52,668 bases of DNA. Source: Verrucomicrobiota bacterium (lineage in GTDB: Bacteria; Verrucomicrobiota; Verrucomicrobiia; Limisphaerales; UBA1319). The first letter of the stretch is position 1, and each line of letters starts with the position of its first letter. The DNA lies in the NCBI GenBank assembly GCA_022709905.1, contig JAKLHY010000055.1, forward strand, positions 1-52,668, read 5' to 3'. The notes beneath the pieces are model-generated. The model made no database searches. It was not told where the DNA came from and saw only the letters and a program-made list of their open reading frames with translations. The translations under genes and the position numbers were made by a program. Below, piece by piece: positions 1-10,700 of the stretch.

Positions 1-1254
1 CGCCTCGCGTTGGCGGCTTTCGAGCACGGAAAGGGCAATTTGGAACTCCTGGACGCGAGATTTGTACAAGACGTACTTCTGGCTGCTATCGGACAGCCGG
101 CTGAGGTTGGTCTGCAGAAGGAGCACCTCGTTTTTCATCAGGGCGGTTTGGTTGGTCAACGCGACGCGCTGGCCCTCCAGATCCAGGATTTGCCGGTACA
201 AACTACTGGCCATGCTGCCCTGGTCGGTGGGAGGCCGGACTTCACTGGGAGCAGGATTGTTGGTCGCCTCAAACTCGAGGCTTGCCAGCTTTGCTCGTTG
301 CGCTTGCACGGCCGGATGCGCATCGGTGTACTTGGCGAGCAATGCGGTCAATTCCTGACGCGCAACCGTTAAACGCTCGTCTTCCGGGCGCTGCCGATTC
401 ATCTCCTGGCGTAAAAAGCGAATTCGCGCATCCAACGTCTCCAGTTCGATCTCCGCGGTTTTCAAACGCACATCGAACTCGCCGCGCTGACCAAGGTAGA
501 GTTCAATCTGCTTGTCCAAATCGACGGATTGATTGGCCTGCAGGAAAAGCCGCAGATTATCTTGCGCCCGATAGAGATCACTTTCGGTCTGGCGCAGAGT
601 GTTCTGAAAGGTCGCCTTGATCAGGCCAATCTCTTGTTCGGAAAACTGTCTGAAAAACTTGTGCACCTCAAACAGGTAAAGATTGGCCGTATCCACGACG
701 CGCTTGGGACTGCCCTTCACTGCAATACGAACTGTCACCACATCCGAGTTCCGCTCCGGCCGCACTTCGATGCCCTTCTCCAATTCCTCGTAACTGACCG
801 GTGGATCAATTCGTTGCTCCTTGGATACACTCACATTTCGCAGGAGTTCAACAGACTTCAGCAGGCCCAAGAGGGTGGCAGAACTGAGTTCCCGAGGCTT
901 CAGAGACTCTCCCGCATTACCCGAAGTAGACAACACAGGCATGCTCTGACGAAGCAATTGAATGCTGACCTGGTATGGGACTGTCCACAGTCCAATAACG
1001 ATTCCAATCCCGGCAAACAGAATGCCTGGAACCACCATCCAATACCACCGTACAATCAGTCCACCGAGTATCCGAAGGGGATCGAAAGGCAATGAGCCTT
1101 CTTGCTCGGGAGCGGATTCCACAATGACCTGAGCATGCGACCGCCCAAGGTCATCCCGACGCTTCTGAGAAGCCGTATTCGAGCTGAAGGAAGCCTTTGA
1201 TTCCCCGTGTTTCTTTCTTAACTCGCTTATGCTTAATTCGTTATCTTCCTTCAT
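1..1254 (-). CDS. Wzz/GumC-type polysaccharide chain-length determinant protein (partial, C-terminus off window)
   Basis: An open frame runs from the ATG at 1254 to the left window edge (418 codons, no stop), so the C-terminus is missing. Residues 1-60 are polar and probably cytoplasmic. Around residues 67-93 lies a membrane segment (VRWYWMVVPGILFAGIGIVI). A Wzz-like periplasmic domain follows, with coupled beta strands such as 'GIEVRPERNSDVVTVRIAV'. From about residue 200 onward there are long Q/E/R/L-rich helices typical of the GumC/Wzc periplasmic coiled coil. Family members set chain length and help export capsule or exopolysaccharide across the inner membrane. The start overlaps the stop of the ATPase gene at 1251 (ATGA), so the two are translationally coupled. 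A Wzc-type kinase domain could lie beyond the edge. The family is clear; the exact subfamily is not. Confidence 0.85.
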   Translation of the reverse strand, partial: MKEDNELSISELRKKHGESKASFSSNTASQKRRDDLGRSHAQVIVESAPEQEGSLPFDPLRILGGLIVRWYWMVVPGILFAGIGIVIGLWTVPYQVSIQLLRQSMPVLSTSGNAGESLKPRELSSATLLGLLKSVELLRNVSVSKEQRIDPPVSYEELEKGIEVRPERNSDVVTVRIAVKGSPKRVVDTANLYLFEVHKFFRQFSEQEIGLIKATFQNTLRQTESDLYRAQDNLRLFLQANQSVDLDKQIELYLGQRGEFDVRLKTAEIELETLDARIRFLRQEMNRQRPEDERLTVARQELTALLAKYTDAHPAVQAQRAKLASLEFEATNNPAPSEVRPPTDQGSMASSLYRQILDLEGQRVALTNQTALMKNEVLLLQTNLSRLSDSSQKYVLYKSRVQEFQIALSVLESRQREA

Positions 1255-2084
1255 GCAACAGGCAGGTTTTGATGACGTTCCAAATCCCGAATCACGGCCT
1301 CGACAGCCGGCAAATTTACCTGAGAGTATTCCTTAAGCCACGCAAATTCCAGTGCCAACTTAGCAATGCGGTTTAATTCTCTGGGGACACCGTGGGAGGC
1401 TTGGAAAGCCCGTTCAGCGGCTTCGGGGGTCATGAGGTCTCCGGTTGGATGTCCGGCTATTAGTAGGCGGTGATGAAAGTAGGAGGCTGCTTCGTCCTGA
1501 TTAAGGCCTGTGAGGTGGAATCGCAGGCTGATACGCTGGTTAATCGCGGGCAATCCCGCGACTAATTCTCGGAGCTCCGGCTGTCCCAATAGGATGATGG
1601 TGAGGATGCTTTGGCCTTCGCCGTTGAAGTTGGTCAGGAGCTTAAGTTCATTCAGGCTTGCGGGGGTCATCTCCTGGGCTTCGTCAAAAATGAGAACCAA
1701 GTGGCGGTTCTCCGCTCGAATTCGTTCGGCGGCCTGGCGAAGCCGATCGTAAAGAATCAGCTTGCTTTCGCGCGGTTTCAAGGGCTGTCCGTCAAACAGA
1801 CGCAACACCGATCCCAGCAGTTCTTTGAAGCTGAATCCCGAGTTTTCCTGAGTGACCACATGAAACCGGAGAGGATCCAAGCGTTGAGCGAATACGGCGC
1901 GTGTCAGCGTCTTCCCGCAGCCCACTTCGCCAGTCAGCATCCCCATATTCATCGATTGTTCCCCAACCAGAAAACACAACCGGTTGAGCGCCTCGTCATG
2001 ATGACGACTTTGATAGAAGAACCGGGTGTCCCAGGTTGCCTCGAAGGGTCTTTCCTTCAAGCTCCAGTATGCCAACAAGTCCAT
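1251..2084 (-). CDS. ExeA-like AAA ATPase (general secretion / exopolysaccharide locus type)
   Basis: 277 residues from the ATG at 2084. A GTG at 2105 would add 7 residues, but homologues normally begin just before 'AYWSLKERPFE', as here, and GGGTGG sits just upstream. Walker A is GEVGCGKT near residue 50. Walker B is LVLIFDEAQ near residue 125, with sensor-like 'LLTNFNGEGQSILTIILLGQ' after it. This is the ExeA/GspA AAA family, a relative of which accompanies exosortase/PEP-CTERM exopolysaccharide loci. The usual C-terminal peptidoglycan-binding domain is absent, as in the shorter exopolysaccharide-locus form. It is first in the visible operon and overlaps the Wzz/GumC gene by 4 bp, suggesting ATP-driven assembly or regulation of polysaccharide export. 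Its promoter must lie in the 112 bp shared with the divergent AMMECR1 gene. Confidence 0.85.
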   Translation of the reverse strand: MDLLAYWSLKERPFEATWDTRFFYQSRHHDEALNRLCFLVGEQSMNMGMLTGEVGCGKTLTRAVFAQRLDPLRFHVVTQENSGFSFKELLGSVLRLFDGQPLKPRESKLILYDRLRQAAERIRAENRHLVLIFDEAQEMTPASLNELKLLTNFNGEGQSILTIILLGQPELRELVAGLPAINQRISLRFHLTGLNQDEAASYFHHRLLIAGHPTGDLMTPEAAERAFQASHGVPRELNRIAKLALEFAWLKEYSQVNLPAVEAVIRDLERHQNLPVA

Positions 2085-2196
2085 TGCCACCCACGAAACT
2101 AACACTGGTTTTCAATAATGCACGTGATTTTGTTGGCATCGGATGGCGTGCCGGACTAGAATCGTCACTTGGCACTTGGCATATGCGCCGTACCCT

Positions 2197-2784
2197 ATGA
2201 GCACGGATTGTCCTCTTTCCACCGCTCACCAGGAATTACTGATTCATGTCGCCTATCAGAGTATAGAACATGGGCTGCGACACCATCAGCCCCTCACTCT
2301 GAACATTCTCGATTTCCCGGAAGTTCTCAGGGAACCCCGGCCGGTCTTTGTCACTTTACGGATTGGCGGGGATCTGCGGGGCTGTATCGGGACACTGGAA
2401 TACTCTCAGCCACTCATCCTCAATGTTGCTCATTACGCGCATGCCTCGGCCTATTCGGATCCGCGCTTTCCTCCCCTAGCTCCTAATGAACTCGGCCTCG
2501 TTGACCTTTCGATCTCGGTTCTCAGTCCTTTGGAGGAATTGAATTTCGATTCGGAAGCGCAACTCATGACTCAACTGCGCCCTGGTATGGATGGCCTTCT
2601 GTTGGAAGAAGGATGCCATCGGGCCACGCTGTTGCCTTCAGTCTGGGAAGATATTCCCGCTAAACAAGAGTTTTTGCAGCGGCTGAAAATCAAAGCGGGA
2701 CTCCCCAGAAAATATTGGTCAACCAATATCCGGATCCAGCGATACACGGCTTACTCGATTCATTCGTCTCACGCAGGATGCTGA
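2197..2784 (+). CDS. AMMECR1-domain protein (AmmeMemoRadiSam system protein A family)
   Basis: 195 residues from the ATG at 2197 (MSTDCPLSTAHQELL). An in-frame upstream ATG at 2143 would add 18 residues with no family resemblance. The hallmark LRGCIGTLE lies near residue 65. It is followed by the conserved 'A..SAYSDPRFPPL..NEL' segment and 'SISVLSPLEEL', which is the AMMECR1 fold. In many bacteria and archaea this protein is encoded with a Memo-family protein and a radical SAM enzyme (AmmeMemoRadiSam). Neither partner is visible here, so this copy is an orphan within the window. Its biochemical role is not established; modification of a small molecule or RNA has been suggested. It is divergent from the ExeA-like gene and convergent, 9 bp away, with the flavoprotein gene. 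Confidence 0.85.
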   Translation: MSTDCPLSTAHQELLIHVAYQSIEHGLRHHQPLTLNILDFPEVLREPRPVFVTLRIGGDLRGCIGTLEYSQPLILNVAHYAHASAYSDPRFPPLAPNELGLVDLSISVLSPLEELNFDSEAQLMTQLRPGMDGLLLEEGCHRATLLPSVWEDIPAKQEFLQRLKIKAGLPRKYWSTNIRIQRYTAYSIHSSHAGC

Positions 2785-2793
2785 AAAGGAGTC

Positions 2794-4647
2794 TCAGTTC
2801 TCAGCTGAATGAAGCCCTCCTGTCCCAGCCTTGAATTCCAAAACGCGACGCCGGGAATCCTCCGGATGGTCTTCCGGGCAACTCCAAAAGCAGGCGCCGC
2901 AATGAATGCACTTCTCGCGCTCGAAAATCGGCTTGCCTCCAGGTCCGGGCATGATGGCCTGGCCTGAACAGATCTCCACGCAAAGGCGTGTCTCGCAATT
3001 CGCGCACAAGTTCGGATAGAGAAAGGTCACATGATCGGCATAACCAGCCGGAGCTTGCACCTTGCCGCCCAATAGCAGGGCATCCTGGTGCGATACCAGG
3101 AGTTTTCCGTCATAGGGGATTTCGGGCCAGCCGCTCTTCTCCATCAGCCGATCATGGAGCGACAACCCCTTTGATTCGCAGTCCTTCCGGATTTGCTCAA
3201 TCTCCGCCGGATCGACTCGCCCCTGAAAATACTCTTTGAGCGACATCGGTTTCCTGGATTTACCGGCCTTGATGGGCAGATTAATTCGTCCTCCACTCAA
3301 GCCGCTTAAACCCATGCCCACCAACCCCCAAATAATGCCCCGATGAAATCCGTCACGCGATCGCTCGGCCTTGCGGGACTCGGTTTCAATCCAACTGTTC
3401 CGCCGTTGTTCGACATAAGTGCTTTCGAGGTTTTCCCGGGTAAACGGTCTCTTTTCCCGCCAGAGCTTCAAAACGGCTTGAGCGAGTTGAACGCCTGAAG
3501 TCCATGCCTCGTCGACGCCCGATCCGGTCAAGATATTCGTCGTGCCCGATCCCTCGCCAATTCTGGCATAACCATCACCCACCAAGTGTGGCTCCGCTCG
3601 ACGGCCCGATTCCTGTAGCGACTTTGCGCCCCACGATCTGAGCGAGCCTCCCTTGAAGTAGCGCCACAAATAAGGATGCAGCATCCAATGCTGCAAATAA
3701 CGATAGGAAGTCCGAACAGGATTCTCCATCCAGGAAGGCACAAAAATCCCCGCCGATGCCTTACCATCGGGATGAACATACATGAAACCAAATATCTCGG
3801 GTTCAGGATACCCAAAGGTATGCAGCACCGTCCCGGGAACCAAGCTGCAGTCAGCCGGCAAGTCAATAACGACCTTCATCCCAACCGCCCATTCTTCCCG
3901 GGAGTAGTTCTCTGGGACACCTGTTCTTCTGTTGATTTCTTCGCCGACGGATCCGCAAGGCCCATCTCCCACAACCGTTAAACCCGCGTGTACTTCCATC
4001 CCCGGCATGAATCCTTCCGCACGGTTGCCCTGTCGGTCGGTCCCTTGATCCATAAGGATGATTCCGCGAACAAAATTGCCTTCAAGGATTGGCCGATGAG
4101 CTGGCATGCCGGGCCAGATTTGGATGAGGCCGGTTTCCATGATCTTCGAGGCCGCCCATTGGCAAAACTGTCCTAAAGGAAAAACAAGCCCTCCATGCTT
4201 CTGAAGGAATCCTGGAATCCACGGCAACTCGAGAGCCTGATGATTAAGCCCTGCCAAACGGCTTATCATTCGAATCCCTGAATCCATGACCCGCAAAAAT
4301 CCACTCCGCCGGCTCGCCCCAACCGGATCCAACAAATAAACCAGTTTCTCCTGCTGAACCGGTGCCGCCATTGGCATCTGTCGAATTTCCTCTTCGGATA
4401 AGGTTTCCTTTAGGCCTTTGGCGCGAGTGACCACTCCAGATACGCCAAAACTCAAGTCGTCAGCGCGCTCATAGCACATGATTTGGGGCAGCGGGACTCC
4501 GTCTCTTCCCTCGTTGTCCAGATTTGCTCGCAAGACCCGGTTCATTTCCGTCAAGAAACCCGCCATGGCTGGACCGAATCCAACGCAAACAACATCCACG
4601 TCCATCCTTGGGATTTCTGGGAAATTCTCGTTTTGGCTCATGCTCAT
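2794..4647 (-). CDS. ETF:quinone oxidoreductase-like flavoprotein with C-terminal FixX-type two-cluster ferredoxin domain
   Basis: 618 residues from the ATG at 4647, chosen because AAAAGG lies just upstream; the longer frame to 4746 runs through the neighbour's terminator. A dinucleotide-binding start (VVCVGFGPAMAGF, about residues 18-30) shows a FixC/ETF-QO-like FAD fold. The middle keeps family features such as 'GDGPCGSVGEEI' and a G-rich 'GEGSGTTNILTGSGVDEAW' FAD loop. The tail carries eight cysteines: CANCETRLCVEIC (near 546-560) and CIHCGACFWSCP (near 580-592). This is the FixX spacing rather than the single cluster of canonical ETF-QO. Predicted role: transfer of electrons from an electron-transfer flavoprotein (or another donor) to quinone at the membrane. 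No etfA/etfB lies in the window, so the partner is unknown. A geranylgeranyl-reductase-type relative is a less likely alternative. Confidence 0.75.
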   Translation of the reverse strand: MSMSQNENFPEIPRMDVDVVCVGFGPAMAGFLTEMNRVLRANLDNEGRDGVPLPQIMCYERADDLSFGVSGVVTRAKGLKETLSEEEIRQMPMAAPVQQEKLVYLLDPVGASRRSGFLRVMDSGIRMISRLAGLNHQALELPWIPGFLQKHGGLVFPLGQFCQWAASKIMETGLIQIWPGMPAHRPILEGNFVRGIILMDQGTDRQGNRAEGFMPGMEVHAGLTVVGDGPCGSVGEEINRRTGVPENYSREEWAVGMKVVIDLPADCSLVPGTVLHTFGYPEPEIFGFMYVHPDGKASAGIFVPSWMENPVRTSYRYLQHWMLHPYLWRYFKGGSLRSWGAKSLQESGRRAEPHLVGDGYARIGEGSGTTNILTGSGVDEAWTSGVQLAQAVLKLWREKRPFTRENLESTYVEQRRNSWIETESRKAERSRDGFHRGIIWGLVGMGLSGLSGGRINLPIKAGKSRKPMSLKEYFQGRVDPAEIEQIRKDCESKGLSLHDRLMEKSGWPEIPYDGKLLVSHQDALLLGGKVQAPAGYADHVTFLYPNLCANCETRLCVEICSGQAIMPGPGGKPIFEREKCIHCGACFWSCPEDHPEDSRRRVLEFKAGTGGLHSAEN

Positions 4648-4694
4648 GTCCTTTTGATCTCCATTACGACATCGGCAGTCAACCTTAGAATGTA

Positions 4695-4728
4695 CAAAAA
4701 AGCACCCTGGGTTTTGGCCCAGGGTGCC
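4695..4728 (-). terminator. Rho-independent terminator of the giant P-domain/cadherin-like protein gene
   Basis: Read on the minus strand, GCACCCTGGG and CCCAGGGTGC form a perfect 10-bp stem around a 6-nt loop (4702-4711 and 4718-4727), followed directly by six T residues (4696-4701). It lies about 25 bp past the stop of the gene ending at 4752. It also isolates that gene from the flavoprotein gene starting at 4647. Confidence 0.9.
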
Positions 4729-4751
4729 TCTGTTAATCAATGACAATTGGA

Positions 4752-7700
4752 TTATGGTCCAACAACGCTCCAGCCGCTTTCAGCCGGAACGGTAGTCCAG
4801 AACTTGCCGTCGTTCACGATCGAGCCATTCATATGCCAAACTGCAATGGCAGGATTCAGAGGATCACTGTATTGGAATACAATGTCGGCCTTGCCGTCGC
4901 CATCATAATCACCCACAGCGACTGCCTGATAGTTAGGATCAGCAGGTGCTTGCGGTGTTAGAATTTCGCCGGTTGCCAATGTGTATCGGTTCATGAACCA
5001 CACGGCCATGACAGACGTGCTGCTGTTTTGGAACACGATGTCAGCTTGCTGGTCACCATTAAGGTCACCCACACCAACGACTTTGAAGTTCGGGTCACCT
5101 GGAGCTGCAACAATCTGAGGCTGCAACAACGTAGTGCCATTCATCAGCCAGACACCCACCGTGCCGTCAACGTCTTGCAGGATGATATCCGTCTGTCCAT
5201 CCTGACTTAAGTCGGCGGCTCCGACGGCTTTCCATGTGCCGGGATATGGCAGGAACATTGCGCCGTTGGGCGCGAGTTGTGTGCCATTCATCTGCCACAA
5301 GGCCAGAGATCCATCACTGTGCTGCCACAGGAGGTCAAACTGGCTATCACCATTGAAGTCGGCACTGGTGATCAACTTCCATCCGGCGCCTGGATTGGAC
5401 GGGCTGAACAGCTCACCGCCAATGAAGTTGTAGTCGTCCATAAACCAAACGGCTACTGTGCCATCATTACGCTGCAACAAGGCGTCGGTCTTGCCGTCAC
5501 CATTGATGTCCGTAGCCACCTGAGGCTCAGTTCCTTCAACTTTAACAAGGATGATCTCAGTATCCTTCTGGCCAAACTTGTCAGTGGCAGTAACGGTGAT
5601 CTGAGCTGTGCCCTCACTGAAGGATTGGAGCAGCAGCTGTGTCTGGGAAACCAAGAAGACCTTGGCCACAGTCTCGTTGCTGGACTTGACTTCGACCTTC
5701 ACAGTATTCGGGTCCTCATCGCTAACTTGGAAGTTACGATAAGTGAATGTCTGAGGCTTGGTATCCCAAGGACCGAACTGACCGGTGAGAATCGGCGGGA
5801 AGTCACCTTCGCCGACTTTAACCACCAGGATCCGTGTAGTGAATAATCCTTGAGGATCAGTGCACTTAATGTTGATGTCGACCTGGCCGTTCTTCGATTG
5901 GGATTTGACGAGCATCAGCATGTCCGATCCGTTGCGAGCGATCGTGAGATCACTGGTCTTGATGATGGATTCATCACTCGACGTCGCAATCACCTGCAGG
6001 AGATCAGCAGCTGTTTCATTCCATGCGTCAGACACAGAGAACGTGACTGGCGCTTGAGAGTTCTGACCCATGCTGAGCGGCGATGGGTTGATGGTTGAGA
6101 TCGACGGCGCATCGTTCACCGCATTAACAGTGATGTTGAACTGGAACGCAACCGACTGTGCAGGTCCGAGAGCCGGATAGTCTTTTTCCATGCCCGGAAC
6201 GGCAGGCACTCCACCGTCCTTGACGTATGCCTTGATCACAGCCGAACCATTGAAGTTCGGAGCCGGGATAAATGTCAGGCGTAACGACTTGGAGGGTGAT
6301 CCAGGTCCGCTCATGTTGGGATTCTGAATAATGGTATAGAAGATACCATAGTTCGGGTTATCCAACGGGAACAGCTGCTGGTTGCTGGATTCGAACACGA
6401 AGGTCATTTGTTCGAATGGGCTCGCATACGGATTGAAGAACGGAGCCACATTGACTTCGGAATCAACCGGTGTCAGTTGATCGTAGGTCTTGGTCGTGTC
6501 CTCATCGAACTTCAATTCTACCGGCTTGTCAGCAGGATGCTGTTCGACCCAGTAAGGCGCTTCGTTGATGCGATTCACCGTTATGGTTTGCTTCTTGGTA
6601 TCCGAGAGTGGAGTTCCAGGTCCGTTATCCGTTACTGTAATTTCAATTTCAGCCTTGCCAAACGCACTGGCAGCCGGCCAGAACCAAACTTCGCGCTGCG
6701 GATTGCTTGGGCTGGATCCGTAGGTCTGAAGAAGTCCGGTAACCGGATCGTTCGGAATGACAAGCGGATTCAGCGATTTCGCTGTGATAATCAGCTTGTT
6801 GTAATCCACAGTTTCCGGATCGTCCACCGTGAACAGCAAGCGTTGCATGCCAGGCTTGGCAGCTTGATTTGGATTCGGAATCGGATTATTGATCGTAATA
6901 TACGGAGGATCGTTGACCTCATTCACCGTGATTGCCAACTCGACAATCCGTTCCATCCGATCCGTTGAACCCGTGGAGCCTGCACCGTCGTCCTTGGCCT
7001 TGATCTTCAACACGGCAGTGCCTGAACGACCGAAAGCAGGACGAACGCTTATCTTACGGAACTTGTTGCCAGGATTCTTGCCGCTGTCTCCAGCATCAGG
7101 TGTCTCCAGCTTCACGTATGGCGTGGTCGCCGGGATCAACGTAGGATTGCTGCTCTCAAGAATCCGGATATAGGCTCCAGTGGGCTCGGAACCGGACCCA
7201 TCCCAATTGATGAAGTTCAACGTGGCTGTCTCTTCGTCCCAAATTTCAAACACATCGGACTTCGCATCGTCATCTTCATTAAACGTCCATGCCACTTGTA
7301 GGTCTTTGAACACCGGTTTGGTATTCCAATCCATCACTTGAACATTGAACGTCTTCACTGTTTCAAGACCATGATTGTTGTTTTTCACGATCAACTGCAA
7401 TTGAGCAGAACCAGTCTTGAATTCGTTCGGCCTGAGTGTGATCTGCCACTTATGCCGATTGGGATTTGTATCCTTATCGTACGGCAGCGGCTCGACTTTC
7501 AGATGATCCTTATCAGCGGCAAACAACTTATTGTCGTCGTCAGCCTGATCGGTCGTCTGAGATACTATCTTGATATAAGTGCCGTCTCCCACGAACACAT
7601 CCGGCAAAGTACCGTTGTCCGGATCTGTCGCGGTAAATACGATCTTCCGGCCATCTTCTTTGCCAGGATACTCCAGCATTTCGTTGGTGTAATCGCGAAC

Positions 7701-10700
7701 CATCGGACTGACGTCAACCTGATCGGGAATATCGCTGACCACTGGGTAGTCATTAACGGAATTCACCGTGACGCTGATCTGATGTTCGGCGGACTTTAGT
7801 CCTTGAGGATCCTGAACCTGAATCGTCACAACAGCTGTGCCAAACTTATTGGCAACCGGTTGAATGATCAGGGTCTTATTCGTGTCCACTCCAGTGTAAT
7901 ACACATTGGACTGCGGAAGCATCGCAGTGTCTCCACTGACCTTGGGACCAATCATTGTCAGATTGTTTGGAGTCTCACGATCCCACGCGACAAAGTTAAC
8001 GAAGGAAATGGTGTCCTCGTTCATTACCACGGAGGATGGATTGATATCCTTGATCACCGGAGCTTCATTACGGCCCTTCAGGATGCCGTTCACAGTGATG
8101 GTCTGAGTATTTGCAGGTGTCGGATAACCTTCATCAGCAATTTGAACCTGGAAGGTAAACGGCAGTTCTTCGTTTGGCGCCAAAGGTCGTCCCGTAGGCA
8201 AACCTTCCTTGGCTGTCACCAGCAAAGTGCGATTACCACCGCTGACACCAACCTGCACAGTGATCATGTCGGCCGGAAACACCGGCACCGGGGTTGGCGA
8301 CGCTGGCGGAACAGGCTGCACAAGGTTAATAATCGTCGATGTGATTTTTTCGGGTTTGGTCTCGTTACCATCAGCCACGGTAAACGGCTGGACCGAGTTA
8401 CGACCTTCCTCGACCGTGACGGTAGTGAATGGGCTGCTCGGGTTCAAACCTGTGACCACGACGGGATCGTTCACACCTTGAATGATCAGATTGAAGTCGG
8501 TCTTGGTTGTCGCAGAGGCATCCTTCACAACCGCCTTGAATAGATAGGAACCCCAAGCTTTCTTCGGCACTTTGATCTTCACCAAGCGCGAATACGAGTC
8601 AGCCGGATTCGGTTCGATGGTGAAATTATCAGGCCACTTGACCTCTCGGGTGATCCAATCAGGATTGGTAGCCGGATCTCTGGGTTCGAACGACAACTGC
8701 AGATCGCCCCCGGCATTATCAACATCTTGCATATACACGAAGAATTGCACGGTCTGATCGGCGCCGGATTCCGGAACAATCTGATCAGGAATGGCGGTAA
8801 TCGACGGAGCATCGTTCTTTGATGTAATGTTCACCGTGAAGGTGTTTTGGGCATTGTGCGCCGGATCCAGATTATCTGATGCGCGCAAGGTGATAATCGT
8901 TGAACCAAAGGCGTTAGCCAACGGCAAGAATGATCCTGTGAGTTCAGCGCGATTGTCAAACGGAGGCAGCGGAGCAACATTCACGGTATTAATCTTGCTG
9001 GGATCGCTGCTCGAGTAATTCAGAATAATGCTCGGCATGCTACCAGGAGCCTTGTCGGGATCATTAATACGGAATTTCACCGTCCCTGCTGTCGTGGTAT
9101 CTTCGTCTAACGTTTTTGTCGGACCAGTCGCCACCCAATTATCGCCATCTTTGAACTCGATCTTCAGATTATCGGCCACTGGATTAATCTGGTACTGAAT
9201 GATGGCATCCTGGGATTTGACAGTCGGATTCTTGGCATTAATGGCTTTGAAGTTTACATTGCCATTACCAAACATCACGCTGTTCGCGTCTTGGTTAGGC
9301 CTCCATGTCAGAATTGCGGACATGAGTCCATCCGGCGTGATCGATACGATCGTCAAGCCCGCGCCAACTCGCAGCGTCTTGTTGTCCGATGCACTATACA
9401 AACGATCACTGATCAGATTATCGTTGTCCGAGTACATTTCGACTTGCACATCGTTCGGATTCTCAGGCAGCGACTCATGATCTTCGATGATAACGGGGAT
9501 GGTAATGTCAGCATCCTCGTTGCTGATAATCGGTGAAGCGGATGGGAAACTTTTCCACACTGGCGCATCGATCACCGATTCAACCTTAACTACAAACTGC
9601 GGTCCAGGAATAACGATCGGCTGCTGATCGGGATCTGTTGCGGCGCCCACCGGCAAATCCTGCACGGTCATAGTGATAATAATGTCATTACCCCAACGGT
9701 AATCGCGCGGGGTCACGGTAACCGTGAAAGTAGGACCCTCGCCAACAATGTTAATGTAGGCGTTATCCACTGGAATAACGTCCTTGTTCGAGGAGTTGCC
9801 AACTACGAGCAGCTTGTTAGCAGGTGTTTCCTTTGAATTATCGGAAACATTGGCCGTAAACGTGAAGGAATTGGGAGTGGGATGACCCGTACCAGGTTCC
9901 TTAATCGTCACGGGAATCGTCGTATTTTTTCCACTATAGGTAACGCCGAGGTAGGTGTAAGTAATCGCTGGCGCGTCGTTAACCGCTCGCACCTCGATCA
10001 CGAACGTCTTGGTATCTACGCCGCCTTGGCCATCTTCCGCTGTCACTTTGAACGTCGCTTTGCCGGACTCATCAGTGTTAGGCTTATATTGGATCTCACG
10101 ATCCATTCCTTGTTTGTCGCCGGCTGTGCTGAACCTAATGTATTCAAGCAGATTGCCATTTTCACCATCGAGCGGATTGCCGTCAGACTTCTTGACTTGC
10201 TCCACCTTGGTTCTCACGGAAGCCATGGTTGGCGCATCGACGTCTTCAACATGGACGCCGACTACGCTCTGGCCCGAATCCTCGTCCACTTTCTGGTTGC
10301 CGATGGGGGAGAGGACCGGGGCCGTGTTGGCATCGGTCGAGGTGACCAGGGTCAGCTTGATATTATTGATCTGACCAAGATCGCCCACAGAATCGTCGAT
10401 GATGTAAACCTTCCAATCACCGTTTGCATCCGGCATGCCTCGGAAAACGTCCAGGAAGGACTTTTGGTATGGGCCTGCTGGCGCTCCAGGGAAGGTATCT
10501 ACATCCCCTGTCGGATAAAACTTAGAGGGTTTGTAGTTGTAGCCCGGCGATCCCGCGGTGCCTGGGATCTGGTCGGGCAGCATCGAACTTGAATAGTTGT
10601 CGTTGAATACCAGGGTTTGGTTGTTCAAGCCAGGGTTGCCGCCGCCAACGTCACCCATGACGTAGCTAGCCTTACCGTCCCAACTAACGAGAAGAATGCT

